From CAYLZN01 sp964387935 (lineage in GTDB: Bacteria > Acidobacteriota > Vicinamibacteria > Vicinamibacterales > JAFNAJ01), in NCBI GenBank assembly GCA_964387935.1, contig CAYLZN010000228.1:1-9527 (forward strand): a stretch of DNA of 9,527 nt. Direction: 5' to 3'. Below are positions 1-6,452 of this stretch, piece after piece. Below the pieces are notes generated by a model. That model worked only from the letters and a program-made list of their open reading frames with translations, was not told the origin of the DNA and did not search any database. Numbering within the stretch: the stretch's first letter is position 1; each line of letters begins with the position of its first letter. The position numbers and the translations under genes were made by a program.

Positions 1-542
1 AGCGCCACGGGGTCACGCTCGGCATCGCCTCGTTCTTCGTCAAGGCCAGCGTGAGTGCCCTGCGCGCCTTCCCGCGCCTGAACGCGGAGATCCAGGGCGA
101 GGAGATGGTGCTCAAGCACTACTGCGACATCGGGATCGCCGTCGGCGCGCCGCAGGGGCTCGTCGTCCCGGTGCTGCGCAACGCCGACGCGATGACGTTC
201 GCCGGGATCGAACTCGCCATCCGCGAGTTCGCCCAGCGTGCCAGCGACGGGACGCTCACGCTCGACGACCTTCGCGGGGGCACGTTCACAATCACCAACG
301 GAGGCGTCTTCGGGTCCCTGCTGAGCACTCCCATCCTCAACCCGCCCCAGGTGGGCATCCTCGGCCTCCACAAGATCGAGGAACGCCCTGTCGCGGCGGG
401 CGGCCAGGTCGTCGTGCGCCCGATGATGTACACGGCCCTGACCTACGATCACCGCATCGTCGACGGGCTGGAGGCGGTGCAGTTCCTCGTCAAGGTCAAG
501 GAGTACATCGAGGATCCCGGCCACCTCCTGCTCGAGAGCTGA
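1..542 (+). CDS. sucB: Dihydrolipoyllysine-residue succinyltransferase (2-oxoglutarate dehydrogenase E2), C-terminal part, 5' end outside window
   Basis: This is the C-terminal catalytic domain of a 2-oxoacid dehydrogenase E2 subunit, which transfers the acyl group from lipoamide to CoA in the cytoplasmic complex. The reading frame is open from position 3 with no start in the window, so the gene is cut by the window edge; the GTG at 51 is an internal valine codon. The motifs FTITNGGVFGSLLSTPILNP and GILGLHKIEERP are typical of succinyltransferase-type (SucB/OdhB) E2 rather than pyruvate dehydrogenase E2. The catalytic HxxxDG motif is present as DHRIVDG, with His at 450-452 and Asp at 462-464. 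The protein ends VKEYIEDPGHLLLES, a normal family C-terminus, so the 3' end is intact. The lipoyl and E1/E3-binding domains would lie upstream of the window. The next gene is on the opposite strand and converges with it, so this is the last gene of its transcription unit. The family call is firm; oxoglutarate specificity is likely, not proven. Confidence 0.93.
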   Translation, partial: RHGVTLGIASFFVKASVSALRAFPRLNAEIQGEEMVLKHYCDIGIAVGAPQGLVVPVLRNADAMTFAGIELAIREFAQRASDGTLTLDDLRGGTFTITNGGVFGSLLSTPILNPPQVGILGLHKIEERPVAAGGQVVVRPMMYTALTYDHRIVDGLEAVQFLVKVKEYIEDPGHLLLES

Positions 543-560
543 GGCCGCGGAGAGGTCAGC
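538..560. terminator. Weak hairpin between convergent sucB and esterase stop codons
   Basis: The arms GCTGA (538-542) and TCAGC (556-560) can pair around a GC-rich loop, with a possible further CC/GG pairing inside. The sucB stop codon lies in one arm and the complement of the esterase stop codon in the other. There is no T-run on either side, so it is not a canonical intrinsic terminator. It is the only candidate for a bidirectional terminator between these two convergent genes, and it may be coincidence. Confidence 0.25.
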
Positions 561-1452
561 CCCGTCGCCCCGCGAACAGGAACCTCAGCATCGGCTCGAC
601 TCGACCGGCCCAGGCTGCCTCCGAGTGCGGGGCCCCGTCCTCCTCGCAGTAGGCGAGATCCTCGCCGTCGCTCCATCCACGCGCCAGCAGGGCGCGGTGC
701 AGCGCCCGCACGTCCTCGAGCGCCACGCGTCCCTCGGCCGTCCCGATGTCGAGCCAGATGCGCAGACGCGGTCGCCAGCGCAGGTCCTTCACGACCCGCA
801 CGATGACCTTGTGGTCCCACCAGGCCGCCGGCGACATGACCGCAAGACGGCCGAACGTGCCGGGATGCGTGAGCCCGACGTAGAGGGCGGACAGCGCGCC
901 CATGGACGACCCGCCAAGTCCCGTATCCACCGCCCCCGGCAGCGTGCGATACGTTCCGTCGATCACCGGCTTCAGTTCCTCGGTGAGCATCCGCGCGTAC
1001 AGGTCCGCCATGCCTCCCGCGCGCCGTCTGGGGTCACGGGTGGGGGCGAACTCATCGAGGCGCCGTTCTCCCGCGTGGTTGATCGCGACGATGATGAGGG
1101 GCGGGATCTCCCCGGTCTGAATGAGGCGTTCAGCCGTCTCGTCCAGTTGCCATTCCTGGCCGGGCACGTAGGAGGTCGCACCGTCGAACAGGTTCTGACC
1201 GTCGTTGAAATACAGCACCGGGTAGCGCCGGGCCGCGTCGTGCTGATAGTCCGGCGGCAGGTACACGAGGATGTCCCTGGCCCGTCCGAGGGCCTGCGAG
1301 CGGAAGTCGCGATGGAGCCGGATGTCACCGGTCAGCGAGTGCTGCCCCGGTGAGGCGGCGACGATCTCGTCACGCGTCAGAACCGCGCCCTGGGAACGAT
1401 GCGCCGCAGGCCGTGGCCCCGTGGGACGGAGCCGGCTCGGACCGGAAGGCAT
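556..1452 (-). CDS. Putative alpha/beta-hydrolase esterase (esterase D / enterochelin-esterase-like family)
   Basis: The protein has 298 residues and belongs to the putative esterase superfamily (Fes/IroE/esterase D-like fold). The core shows RDILVYLPPDY (59-69), YPVLYFNDGQNLFD (77-90), the nucleophile elbow GLGGSSMGA with Ser183 in GxSxG, and a C-terminal catalytic His276 in GAPHSEAAW. The acid is probably Asp235 (WLDIGT). Such enzymes hydrolyse carboxylic esters, for example acylated sugars, siderophore esters or formylglutathione; the substrate cannot be read from the sequence. No signal peptide is visible, so it is probably cytoplasmic. The ATG at 1452 has no clear ribosome binding site, and residues 1-30 are low-complexity Pro/Arg/Ala. 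The real start could therefore be downstream, since the conserved part begins near residue 38 (HSLTGDIRLHRDF). It lies directly downstream of an aldo/keto reductase remnant and may now depend on that gene's former promoter. Confidence 0.82.
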   Translation of the reverse strand: MPSGPSRLRPTGPRPAAHRSQGAVLTRDEIVAASPGQHSLTGDIRLHRDFRSQALGRARDILVYLPPDYQHDAARRYPVLYFNDGQNLFDGATSYVPGQEWQLDETAERLIQTGEIPPLIIVAINHAGERRLDEFAPTRDPRRRAGGMADLYARMLTEELKPVIDGTYRTLPGAVDTGLGGSSMGALSALYVGLTHPGTFGRLAVMSPAAWWDHKVIVRVVKDLRWRPRLRIWLDIGTAEGRVALEDVRALHRALLARGWSDGEDLAYCEEDGAPHSEAAWAGRVEPMLRFLFAGRRG

Positions 1453-1471
1453 GATGCGGAATCCGGATCGT

Positions 1472-1549
1472 CTAGTCGTTCATGGTCCCGAGGCACAGGC
1501 GCGACACTTTCAGCCCGCTCCGGCCGAGCGACACGTACGCCATCTCCAT
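1472..1549 (-). pseudogene. N-terminal remnant of an aldo/keto reductase
   Basis: Read on the minus strand from the ATG at 1549, this gives 25 codons and then TAG. The peptide contains LGRSGLKVSRLCLGTMN, which matches the standard N-terminus of aldo/keto reductases (first beta hairpin and first strand of the TIM barrel; family proteins commonly begin with a LGRSGLKVS-R-LGTM type sequence). A full enzyme has roughly 300-340 residues, so more than 90% is missing. Nothing resembling the rest was seen before the esterase start at 1452. The most economical reading is a gene deleted just after its start, leaving its promoter and first codons upstream of the esterase. The match is made by recognition, without an alignment. 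Confidence 0.7.
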
Positions 1550-1579
1550 GGCCGGTGATTCTACCAGCGGCGACGCCGA

Positions 1580-1588
1580 TGATACGAT
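1580..1588 (+). promoter_or_regulatory. Possible extended -10 element for the ChaN-like gene
   Basis: TGATACGAT fits a TGn-TACGAT extended -10 pattern about 22 nt before the ATG at 1610. No good -35 hexamer precedes it. A start of transcription near 1595 would leave only a short leader holding the GAGGAA ribosome binding site at 1595-1600. It is tentative, because AT-containing stretches are the only promoter candidates in this roughly 150-bp divergent gap. Confidence 0.22.
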
Positions 1589-1609
1589 GGCCTCGAGGAA
1601 TCAGAGACG

Positions 1610-2926
1610 ATGACACGTCGATCACGAGGAAGCTGGATTGTGGCCCTGACGCTGGGGCTGGCCGGTCCGCTGGCCGCCCAGGCGGTCGAACAGCAGTTGC
1701 GATTGCCCATCGGGGATGCCGCACGGCGAGACCGCGACGCGCGCCTGGTGCTCGATGGCATCACCGACACCGCCACCGGCGACGTGATCACGCCCGCCGA
1801 GCTGGCGGCACGGCTCGCGTCGACACGAGTCCTGCTGATCGGGGAGAGCCACACCAGCCTGGAGTCGCACCGGGTGCAGTTGCGGACACTCGAGCACCTG
1901 CTGGCGGCGGGCCGCCCGCTCATGATCGGCCTCGAGATGTTCCCGTATACGGAGCAGCGGGTCCTCGACCAGTGGCGGGATCACCTCCTCACCGAAGAGG
2001 GTTTCGTCACGCTCTCGCGCTGGTACGAGCACTGGGGCTACCATTGGCGGTATTACCGCGACATCTTCCTGTTCGCCCGCGACCATCGCATCCCGATGGT
2101 CGCCGTCAATACTCCCCGTGACGTCGTCGCGGCCGTGCGCAAGAAGGGTTTCGCCAACCTCACCCCTGAAGAGGCCGCCCACATTCCGCCGAGCGGCGTT
2201 GACGTGGACAGCCCCGACCACATGACCTTCTTCAGGTCCTCGTTCGCGGAAGGCGACGCCCTGCACGGTGGCATGACCGACGACGCCTGGAAGAGCATGC
2301 TGAGCGCGCAGGCCACGTGGGACGCGACCATGGGATGGAACGCGGTCGAGGCGCTGAAGACCCGCGGCACGCCCGAGACGCTCATGGTGGTGCTGGTGGG
2401 GTCCGGCCACGTCGCCTACGACGTCGGGATCGCGCGGCAGGTGCGGCGCTGGTTCGACGGGTCGATTGGCACGCTGATCCCCGTCCCGGTGACGAGTGAG
2501 GGCACGTCCATCGACCACGTCCGCGCGTCGTACGCGAGCTTCGTCTGGGGTGTGATGCCGGAGGAGTTCTCGGTGTTCCCGTCGCTCGGGGTCTCCACGC
2601 GCGCCGGAGAGAACGGCCGTCGCGTGGTCATCCAGGTCGAGAAGGACTCGGCCGCGGCGCGAGCCGGGTTCGCCCTGAACGACGTGCTCGTCTCCATGGA
2701 CGGGCATCCCTTGCCGGACCGTGAGGCGCTCAACACGCGCATGGCCAGGAAGGCGTGGGGTGACGGGGCCCGGTTCGTCGTGCAGCGCGGCGGCAAGGAG
2801 GAGACGCTGACCGTCTACTTCCGCCGAACACCTCCGCGAGCAGCCTCGGCAGCCGCGGCGCCCGTTCCGTCGGCCAGACCCGCGGGCAGGGCCGCCCCGG
2901 CGAAGCCGCCGGTGAAGAAGCAGTAG
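1610..2926 (+). CDS. Exported ChaN-like (Tiki/EreA fold) protein with C-terminal PDZ domain
   Basis: The protein has 438 residues. The ATG at 1610 is supported by GAGGAA 9 nt upstream. Residues 1-25 form a signal peptide: Arg-rich start, hydrophobic IVALTLGLAGPLA, likely cleavage after AQA. There is no lipobox cysteine, so unlike classical ChaN it is probably a soluble periplasmic protein. Residues about 60-310 match the ChaN / haem-binding-uptake domain (DUF399) of the Tiki/EreA superfamily. They carry the hallmark GESH (78-81), GLEMF (107-111) and GSGHVAY (264-270), whose Glu and His residues form the fold's active or metal site. Residues about 325-405 form a PDZ domain (VVIQVEKDSAAARAGF followed by NDVLVSMDGHPLPD), suggesting recognition of protein C-termini or self-association. 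The last 30 residues are a Pro/Ala-rich, basic, disordered tail. ChaN of Campylobacter binds haem, but function in this branch is unproven. Stand-alone gene: the upstream gene diverges, and the downstream gene converges only 5 nt away. Confidence 0.85.
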   Translation: MTRRSRGSWIVALTLGLAGPLAAQAVEQQLRLPIGDAARRDRDARLVLDGITDTATGDVITPAELAARLASTRVLLIGESHTSLESHRVQLRTLEHLLAAGRPLMIGLEMFPYTEQRVLDQWRDHLLTEEGFVTLSRWYEHWGYHWRYYRDIFLFARDHRIPMVAVNTPRDVVAAVRKKGFANLTPEEAAHIPPSGVDVDSPDHMTFFRSSFAEGDALHGGMTDDAWKSMLSAQATWDATMGWNAVEALKTRGTPETLMVVLVGSGHVAYDVGIARQVRRWFDGSIGTLIPVPVTSEGTSIDHVRASYASFVWGVMPEEFSVFPSLGVSTRAGENGRRVVIQVEKDSAAARAGFALNDVLVSMDGHPLPDREALNTRMARKAWGDGARFVVQRGGKEETLTVYFRRTPPRAASAAAAPVPSARPAGRAAPAKPPVKKQ

Positions 2927-2931
2927 CGGCC

Positions 2932-4791
2932 TCAGGGGATCACGCGGAACGCCACGTGCTGCTGCTGCGCGCCGCCGGTGTCGGCGCCCAGGCGGACCAC
3001 GTAGTCGCCGGGCGCCAGGCTGGCGAGCGGCAGCTCGAGCTGTTTCACCGTGCCCTGCCCCTCGAGGAAGGCCAGCGACACGAGTCTGGCCCCGCTCCTG
3101 TTGAGGAGGACCGCCGTCAGCGCCTCGGAAGGGTTGCGGCCGGCGTGCTGGTCCCTCGCAGCGACCAGCACACGATCGGTCCGCCGGAATTCCCGCTTCG
3201 GTGTCGGCGACGCGCCTGCGAGGTCGGTGCGCAGCACCCGCCATTCGCTGGCGGACCGTGCGAGGTACACGCGCGGGGTCCCGACCGACGACGCGCCCAC
3301 TCCTGACTCCGGCACGGTGAGGCGCTCCCTCCAGCGATCCAGCGCGGCGCCGTCAGTCCCCTCGACGGTGACGGCCAGCGTCACGACACCGGCTCCGGCC
3401 GTGAACGTGAACCCTCCGACGAGCTCGCCCCCGGTGCCGGGCCGCCGGTCCGCGGCCACCCGCTCGTCGGCAATCACCCGTTCGCCGGCGTCGCGGGCCA
3501 CAACGTGAACCGCGCCCAGCGCCTGCGCGTCGCCGCCGCGCCTCGTCGCAGGAGTCCACGCGACGGCGATGGTTGCGGGGCCGCCTGGCTCCGTTTCGAT
3601 CCCGGTCCAGAGGGTCACGAGCCGGCGGGCCTCCACTTCGGACAGGCTGCGGAGCGCCGATGTGACCGCCGGAGGCGGGGCTTCGACGGCAGCCGCCGTG
3701 GTCACTTCTCTCTCGCTGGGTGCCCAATAGCCCTTCCGGGCCAGGACACGCAGCCCCTTGCGCGTGACGCGCACGTCGATCTCGCGGAACTTCCCGTCGG
3801 CGGCGACACGCGTCGGTGCATAGGCGAGCAGGTAGTAGGCGCTCGCGTCATCGACGACCTGGTCCAGGCCACGATCGAAGCTGTTCGTGTTGACGATGGC
3901 GCGGCCGCCGGTCTCTCCGCTCAGGCGCCACAGGACGTCGCTCGGCGCCTGGCTCCGCAGGCCCCTGGGATCGAGCGTGTGGATGGTGACGTTGGACCGG
4001 TTGGCCGCCTCGAGGATCTCCCTCATCCTGAATTCGAGATCCCCGTCGCTGAACCACACGGGAGGCCCCTCGCTCACGAACAGGACCGAACTGCGCCGCT
4101 CGCGCAACGACCCGAGGTGCGTGACGAGGGCTGCCAGCGCTGACAGCGTGACCTCGGCCCGGACCCGGCGCACGTTGCGCGACAAGAGCTGCGCTTCTTC
4201 GAGCACGCTCCTCGGCGGGGTGTAGTGGCCGCGGCGCCCTTCGAATACCTTGACCCTGCGCTGCAGGTCCTCGAGGGAGCGCGTGTACTCGACGGCGCTC
4301 AGCGGGGTGAGTGGGTCCATCATCACCACGACGTCGGTGGGCTTGATGCCCCGCGCGATCCAGCGGCTCAGCGCCTCGCGAAGCGGGAGGGTCACCGATG
4401 GCTCGCGCGTGATGTGGTAGTCGTCGAGAAACACCGCCAGGAGCCGCACATCGTCCCGGGCGGCCTCCGCCTCGCCGTGCGCGCGCGAGCGAATCCCGAG
4501 GGATAGATCGTCACCGGGCAGCGGCTGGCCGCTCAGGCGCACGAACTGGAGAGACTCGATGGCCTGCCGCACGCCATCTTCGAAGACGGCGAAGTCATCG
4601 GCGGTCAGGTCGGCGACGGCCCTGTCGTCCCGGCCCGTGACGGTCACGTCGACTCGAACCAGGTTGACGCCGGTGCGGAACGTCGGCTGCGGCTGTGCCC
4701 CGGGCGTCTGCACGGGAACGCGAGCGGCGAGGCCCCCGACCATCAGGCCGGCGACCGCCACCCCGATCCACGTGCGAGCGCTGCCGGCCAT
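2932..4791 (-). CDS. Secreted VWFA-related protein (Acidobacterial family)
   Basis: The protein has 619 residues from the ATG at 4791. This start is chosen over an in-frame ATG at 4899 because GGGAGGAG lies 4 nt upstream, a signal peptide follows at once, and the longer version would run through the tandem repeats and hairpin behind ahcY. Residues 1-28 are an export signal (WIGVAVAGLMVGGLAA core). Residues about 38-85 (FRTGVNLVRVDVTVTGRDDR, then LTADDFAVFEDGVRQ) are the N-terminal beta domain typical of the Acidobacterial 'VWFA-related' family. Residues about 112-325 form a von Willebrand A-like Rossmann domain. It starts LLAVFLDDYHI, so the DxSxS metal site is replaced by DDYH, and it includes SSVLFVSEG and VTIHTLDPRG. 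Residues 380-619 look like a beta-rich C-terminal region. It is probably an exported binding or adhesion protein of unknown ligand. It follows ahcY in the same direction, but a hairpin separates them. Confidence 0.85.
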   Translation of the reverse strand: MAGSARTWIGVAVAGLMVGGLAARVPVQTPGAQPQPTFRTGVNLVRVDVTVTGRDDRAVADLTADDFAVFEDGVRQAIESLQFVRLSGQPLPGDDLSLGIRSRAHGEAEAARDDVRLLAVFLDDYHITREPSVTLPLREALSRWIARGIKPTDVVVMMDPLTPLSAVEYTRSLEDLQRRVKVFEGRRGHYTPPRSVLEEAQLLSRNVRRVRAEVTLSALAALVTHLGSLRERRSSVLFVSEGPPVWFSDGDLEFRMREILEAANRSNVTIHTLDPRGLRSQAPSDVLWRLSGETGGRAIVNTNSFDRGLDQVVDDASAYYLLAYAPTRVAADGKFREIDVRVTRKGLRVLARKGYWAPSEREVTTAAAVEAPPPAVTSALRSLSEVEARRLVTLWTGIETEPGGPATIAVAWTPATRRGGDAQALGAVHVVARDAGERVIADERVAADRRPGTGGELVGGFTFTAGAGVVTLAVTVEGTDGAALDRWRERLTVPESGVGASSVGTPRVYLARSASEWRVLRTDLAGASPTPKREFRRTDRVLVAARDQHAGRNPSEALTAVLLNRSGARLVSLAFLEGQGTVKQLELPLASLAPGDYVVRLGADTGGAQQQHVAFRVIP

Positions 4792-4795
4792 GGGG

Positions 4796-4803
4796 CTCCT
4801 CCC
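4796..4803 (-). promoter_or_regulatory. Ribosome binding site fixing the start of the VWFA-related gene
   Basis: GGGAGGAG on the minus strand, 4 nt before the ATG at 4791. It supports the shorter 619-residue product over the upstream in-frame ATG at 4899. Confidence 0.7.
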
Positions 4804-4833
4804 GCATCCTACAACCTCGGCCCGTACAGGCGA

Positions 4834-4863
4834 AGGGCCCGCGTGGGAACACCCGCGGGCCCT
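4834..4863 (-). terminator. Strong GC hairpin downstream of ahcY
   Basis: The arms AGGGCCCGCG (4834-4843) and CGCGGGCCCT (4854-4863) are perfectly complementary over 10 bp, with a 10-nt loop. They lie about 50 nt beyond the ahcY stop codon and 43 nt before the start of the VWFA-related gene. No T-run follows on either strand, so it is a terminator or 3'-end stabiliser of the T-less kind often seen in high-GC genomes, rather than a classical intrinsic terminator. It is the likely end of the ahcY transcript. Confidence 0.55.
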
Positions 4864-4903
4864 GGCCGCACGCCGCCGGCCGCACGCCACCAGCCGCACG
4901 CCG
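4862..4903. repeat. Tandem repeat, three copies of a 14-bp unit
   Basis: Three successive 14-bp units share the core CCGCACGCC at 4866-4874, 4880-4888 and 4894-4902. The flanking five bases vary slightly. The array sits between the ahcY stop codon (4915) and the hairpin at 4834-4863, in non-coding sequence. The repeat is plain to see; a function is not. Confidence 0.75.
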
Positions 4904-4914
4904 GAAGCCGATCG

Positions 4915-6414
4915 TCAGTACCGGTAATGCGACGGCTTGAACGGCCCGCTCACGGGCACGCCGAGGTACTCCGCCTGTTCCCGGGTGAGCGTCGTGAGCT
5001 CCACCCCCAGGTGTCCGAGGTGCAGCCGGGCCACTTCCTCGTCGAGGTGCTTCGGCAGCATGAAGACCTTCTTCTCGTACGTGCCGGCGTTGGCGTGCAG
5101 GTCGAGCTGGGCGAGCACCTGATTGGTGAACGACGCCGACATCACGAAGCTCGGGTGCCCGGTCGCGCAGCCGAGGTTCAGGAGCCGCCCCTCGGCGAGC
5201 ACCATCACGCTGTGGCCATCCGGAAACCGCCACTCGTCGTACTGCGGCTTGATGTTGATGCACTCGATGCCCGGCACCTTCTTGAGGCCGGCCATGTCGA
5301 TCTCGTTGTCGAAGTGACCGATGTTCCCCACGATGGCCTTGTCCTTCATCCGCGCCATGTGCCCGACGGCGATCACGTCCTTGTTGCCGGTCGCGGTGAT
5401 GAAGATGTCGGCCTTCTCGAGCACGGCCTCGACGGTCGTGACCTCGTAGCCCTCCATCGCGGCCTGCAGCGCACAGATCGGATCGATCTCGGTCACGACG
5501 ACCCGGCAGCCCTGGCCGCGCAGCGCCTGTGCGCAGCCCTTGCCCACCTCACCGAACCCGCACACGACCGCGAGCTTGCCTCCGAGCATCACGTCGCTGG
5601 ATCGGTTGAGGCCATCCGGCAGCGAGTGCCGGCAGCCGTAGATGTTGTCGAACTTGCTCTTGGTGACGGAGTCGTTGACGTTGATGGCGGGAAACAGCAG
5701 CTGCCCCTGCTCCATCATCTGATACAGCCGGTGCACGCCGGTGGTCGTCTCCTCGCTCACGCCGCGGATGCCGCGGGCCACCGCACTCCAGCGGCCCGGC
5801 GCGGCCGCAAGCTCCTTGCGAAGCGTGTCCAGGATGATGCCCCACTCCTCGGGCTCGGTCGCGGGGTTGAACGCCGGCACCCGGCCAGCCGTCTCGTATT
5901 CGAGCGCCTTGTGCACGAAGAGCGTCGCGTCTCCTCCATCATCGACGATGAGCGTGGGCCCCTTGCCGTCCGGCCACACGAGCGCTTCCTTCGTACACCA
6001 CCAGTACTCGTCGAGCGTCTCACCCTTCCAGGCGAAGACCGGGATGCCCTTCGGCTGCTGCACCGTCCCGCCCGTCTCCGGCCGGCCGACGACGACGGCC
6101 GCGGCGGCGTGGTCCTGGGTCGAGAAGATGTTGCAGGAGACCCACCGCACATCGGCGCCGAGCAGGTCGAGGGTCTCGATCAGGACGGCCGTCTGAACGG
6201 TCATGTGCAGGCTGCCCATGATGCGGGCGCCGGCGAGTGGCCGCGTACCCTCGTGGCGCTTCCGCACGGCCATCAGGCCGGGCATCTCGTGCTCGGCGAG
6301 TCGAATCTCCTTGCGCCCGAACTCAGCCAGGCCAAGATCCTTCACTTTGAAGGGCACACGGCCGGCCTTCGCCGACAGGTCGAAGCTGTGCATCGGTTCC
6401 ACTGCCACACTCAT
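4915..6414 (-). CDS. ahcY: Adenosylhomocysteinase (S-adenosyl-L-homocysteine hydrolase)
   Basis: The protein has 499 residues and catalyses reversible cleavage of S-adenosylhomocysteine to adenosine and homocysteine. This relieves product inhibition of methyltransferases and feeds methionine synthase. Substrate-domain motifs are HMTVQTAVLIETL (70-82) and CNIFSTQDHAAAA with Asp101. The catalytic pair Lys252/Asp256 lies in DSVTKSKFDNIYGCR. The NAD+ Rossmann loop is GFGEVGKG (286-293), followed by GNIGHFDNEIDM. The C-terminal KPSHYRY supplies the Lys and Tyr that reach the neighbouring subunit's NAD in the tetramer. The stretch around residues 135-190 is the roughly 40-residue insertion found in many bacterial and plant enzymes, which explains the length over the mammalian 432. 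The ATG at 6414 has GAGGAG 8 nt upstream. The frame stays open to 6975, but that extension overlaps the upstream gene and does not resemble the family. It lies 38 nt after the SahR-like regulator and is probably co-transcribed with it. Confidence 0.97.
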   Translation of the reverse strand: MSVAVEPMHSFDLSAKAGRVPFKVKDLGLAEFGRKEIRLAEHEMPGLMAVRKRHEGTRPLAGARIMGSLHMTVQTAVLIETLDLLGADVRWVSCNIFSTQDHAAAAVVVGRPETGGTVQQPKGIPVFAWKGETLDEYWWCTKEALVWPDGKGPTLIVDDGGDATLFVHKALEYETAGRVPAFNPATEPEEWGIILDTLRKELAAAPGRWSAVARGIRGVSEETTTGVHRLYQMMEQGQLLFPAINVNDSVTKSKFDNIYGCRHSLPDGLNRSSDVMLGGKLAVVCGFGEVGKGCAQALRGQGCRVVVTEIDPICALQAAMEGYEVTTVEAVLEKADIFITATGNKDVIAVGHMARMKDKAIVGNIGHFDNEIDMAGLKKVPGIECINIKPQYDEWRFPDGHSVMVLAEGRLLNLGCATGHPSFVMSASFTNQVLAQLDLHANAGTYEKKVFMLPKHLDEEVARLHLGHLGVELTTLTREQAEYLGVPVSGPFKPSHYRY

Positions 6415-6422
6415 GGTGCGTT

Positions 6423-6428
6423 CTCCTC
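6423..6428 (-). promoter_or_regulatory. Ribosome binding site of ahcY
   Basis: GAGGAG on the minus strand, 8 nt before the ATG at 6414. It selects this start out of a frame that stays open far upstream. Confidence 0.75.
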
Positions 6429-6437
6429 GCGTCAATC

Positions 6438-6452
6438 CGGCCCGCAGGGCCG
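6438..6452 (-). other. Small GC hairpin between the SahR-like gene and ahcY
   Basis: CGGCCC (6438-6443) and GGGCCG (6447-6452) pair perfectly around a 3-nt loop. The hairpin starts at the base right after the regulator's stop codon (TAA, 6455-6453) and ends about 9 nt before the ahcY ribosome binding site. It has no T-run. It could mark an RNA processing or partial termination point within the operon, or be chance in GC-rich DNA. Confidence 0.35.

Noticed and set aside
1622..3244. 540-codon minus-strand frame opposite the ChaN-like gene
   Set aside because: Arg/Gly/Ala-rich translation with no motif, overlapping two well-supported genes; a shadow frame.
4862..4903. CRISPR-like array
   Set aside because: Units are 14 bp and directly adjacent, without spacers; this is a simple tandem repeat.
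6415..6452. SAH riboswitch upstream of ahcY
   Set aside because: The gap is only 38 nt, too short for that riboswitch, and holds just a 6-bp hairpin; regulation by the adjacent SahR-like protein is more plausible.
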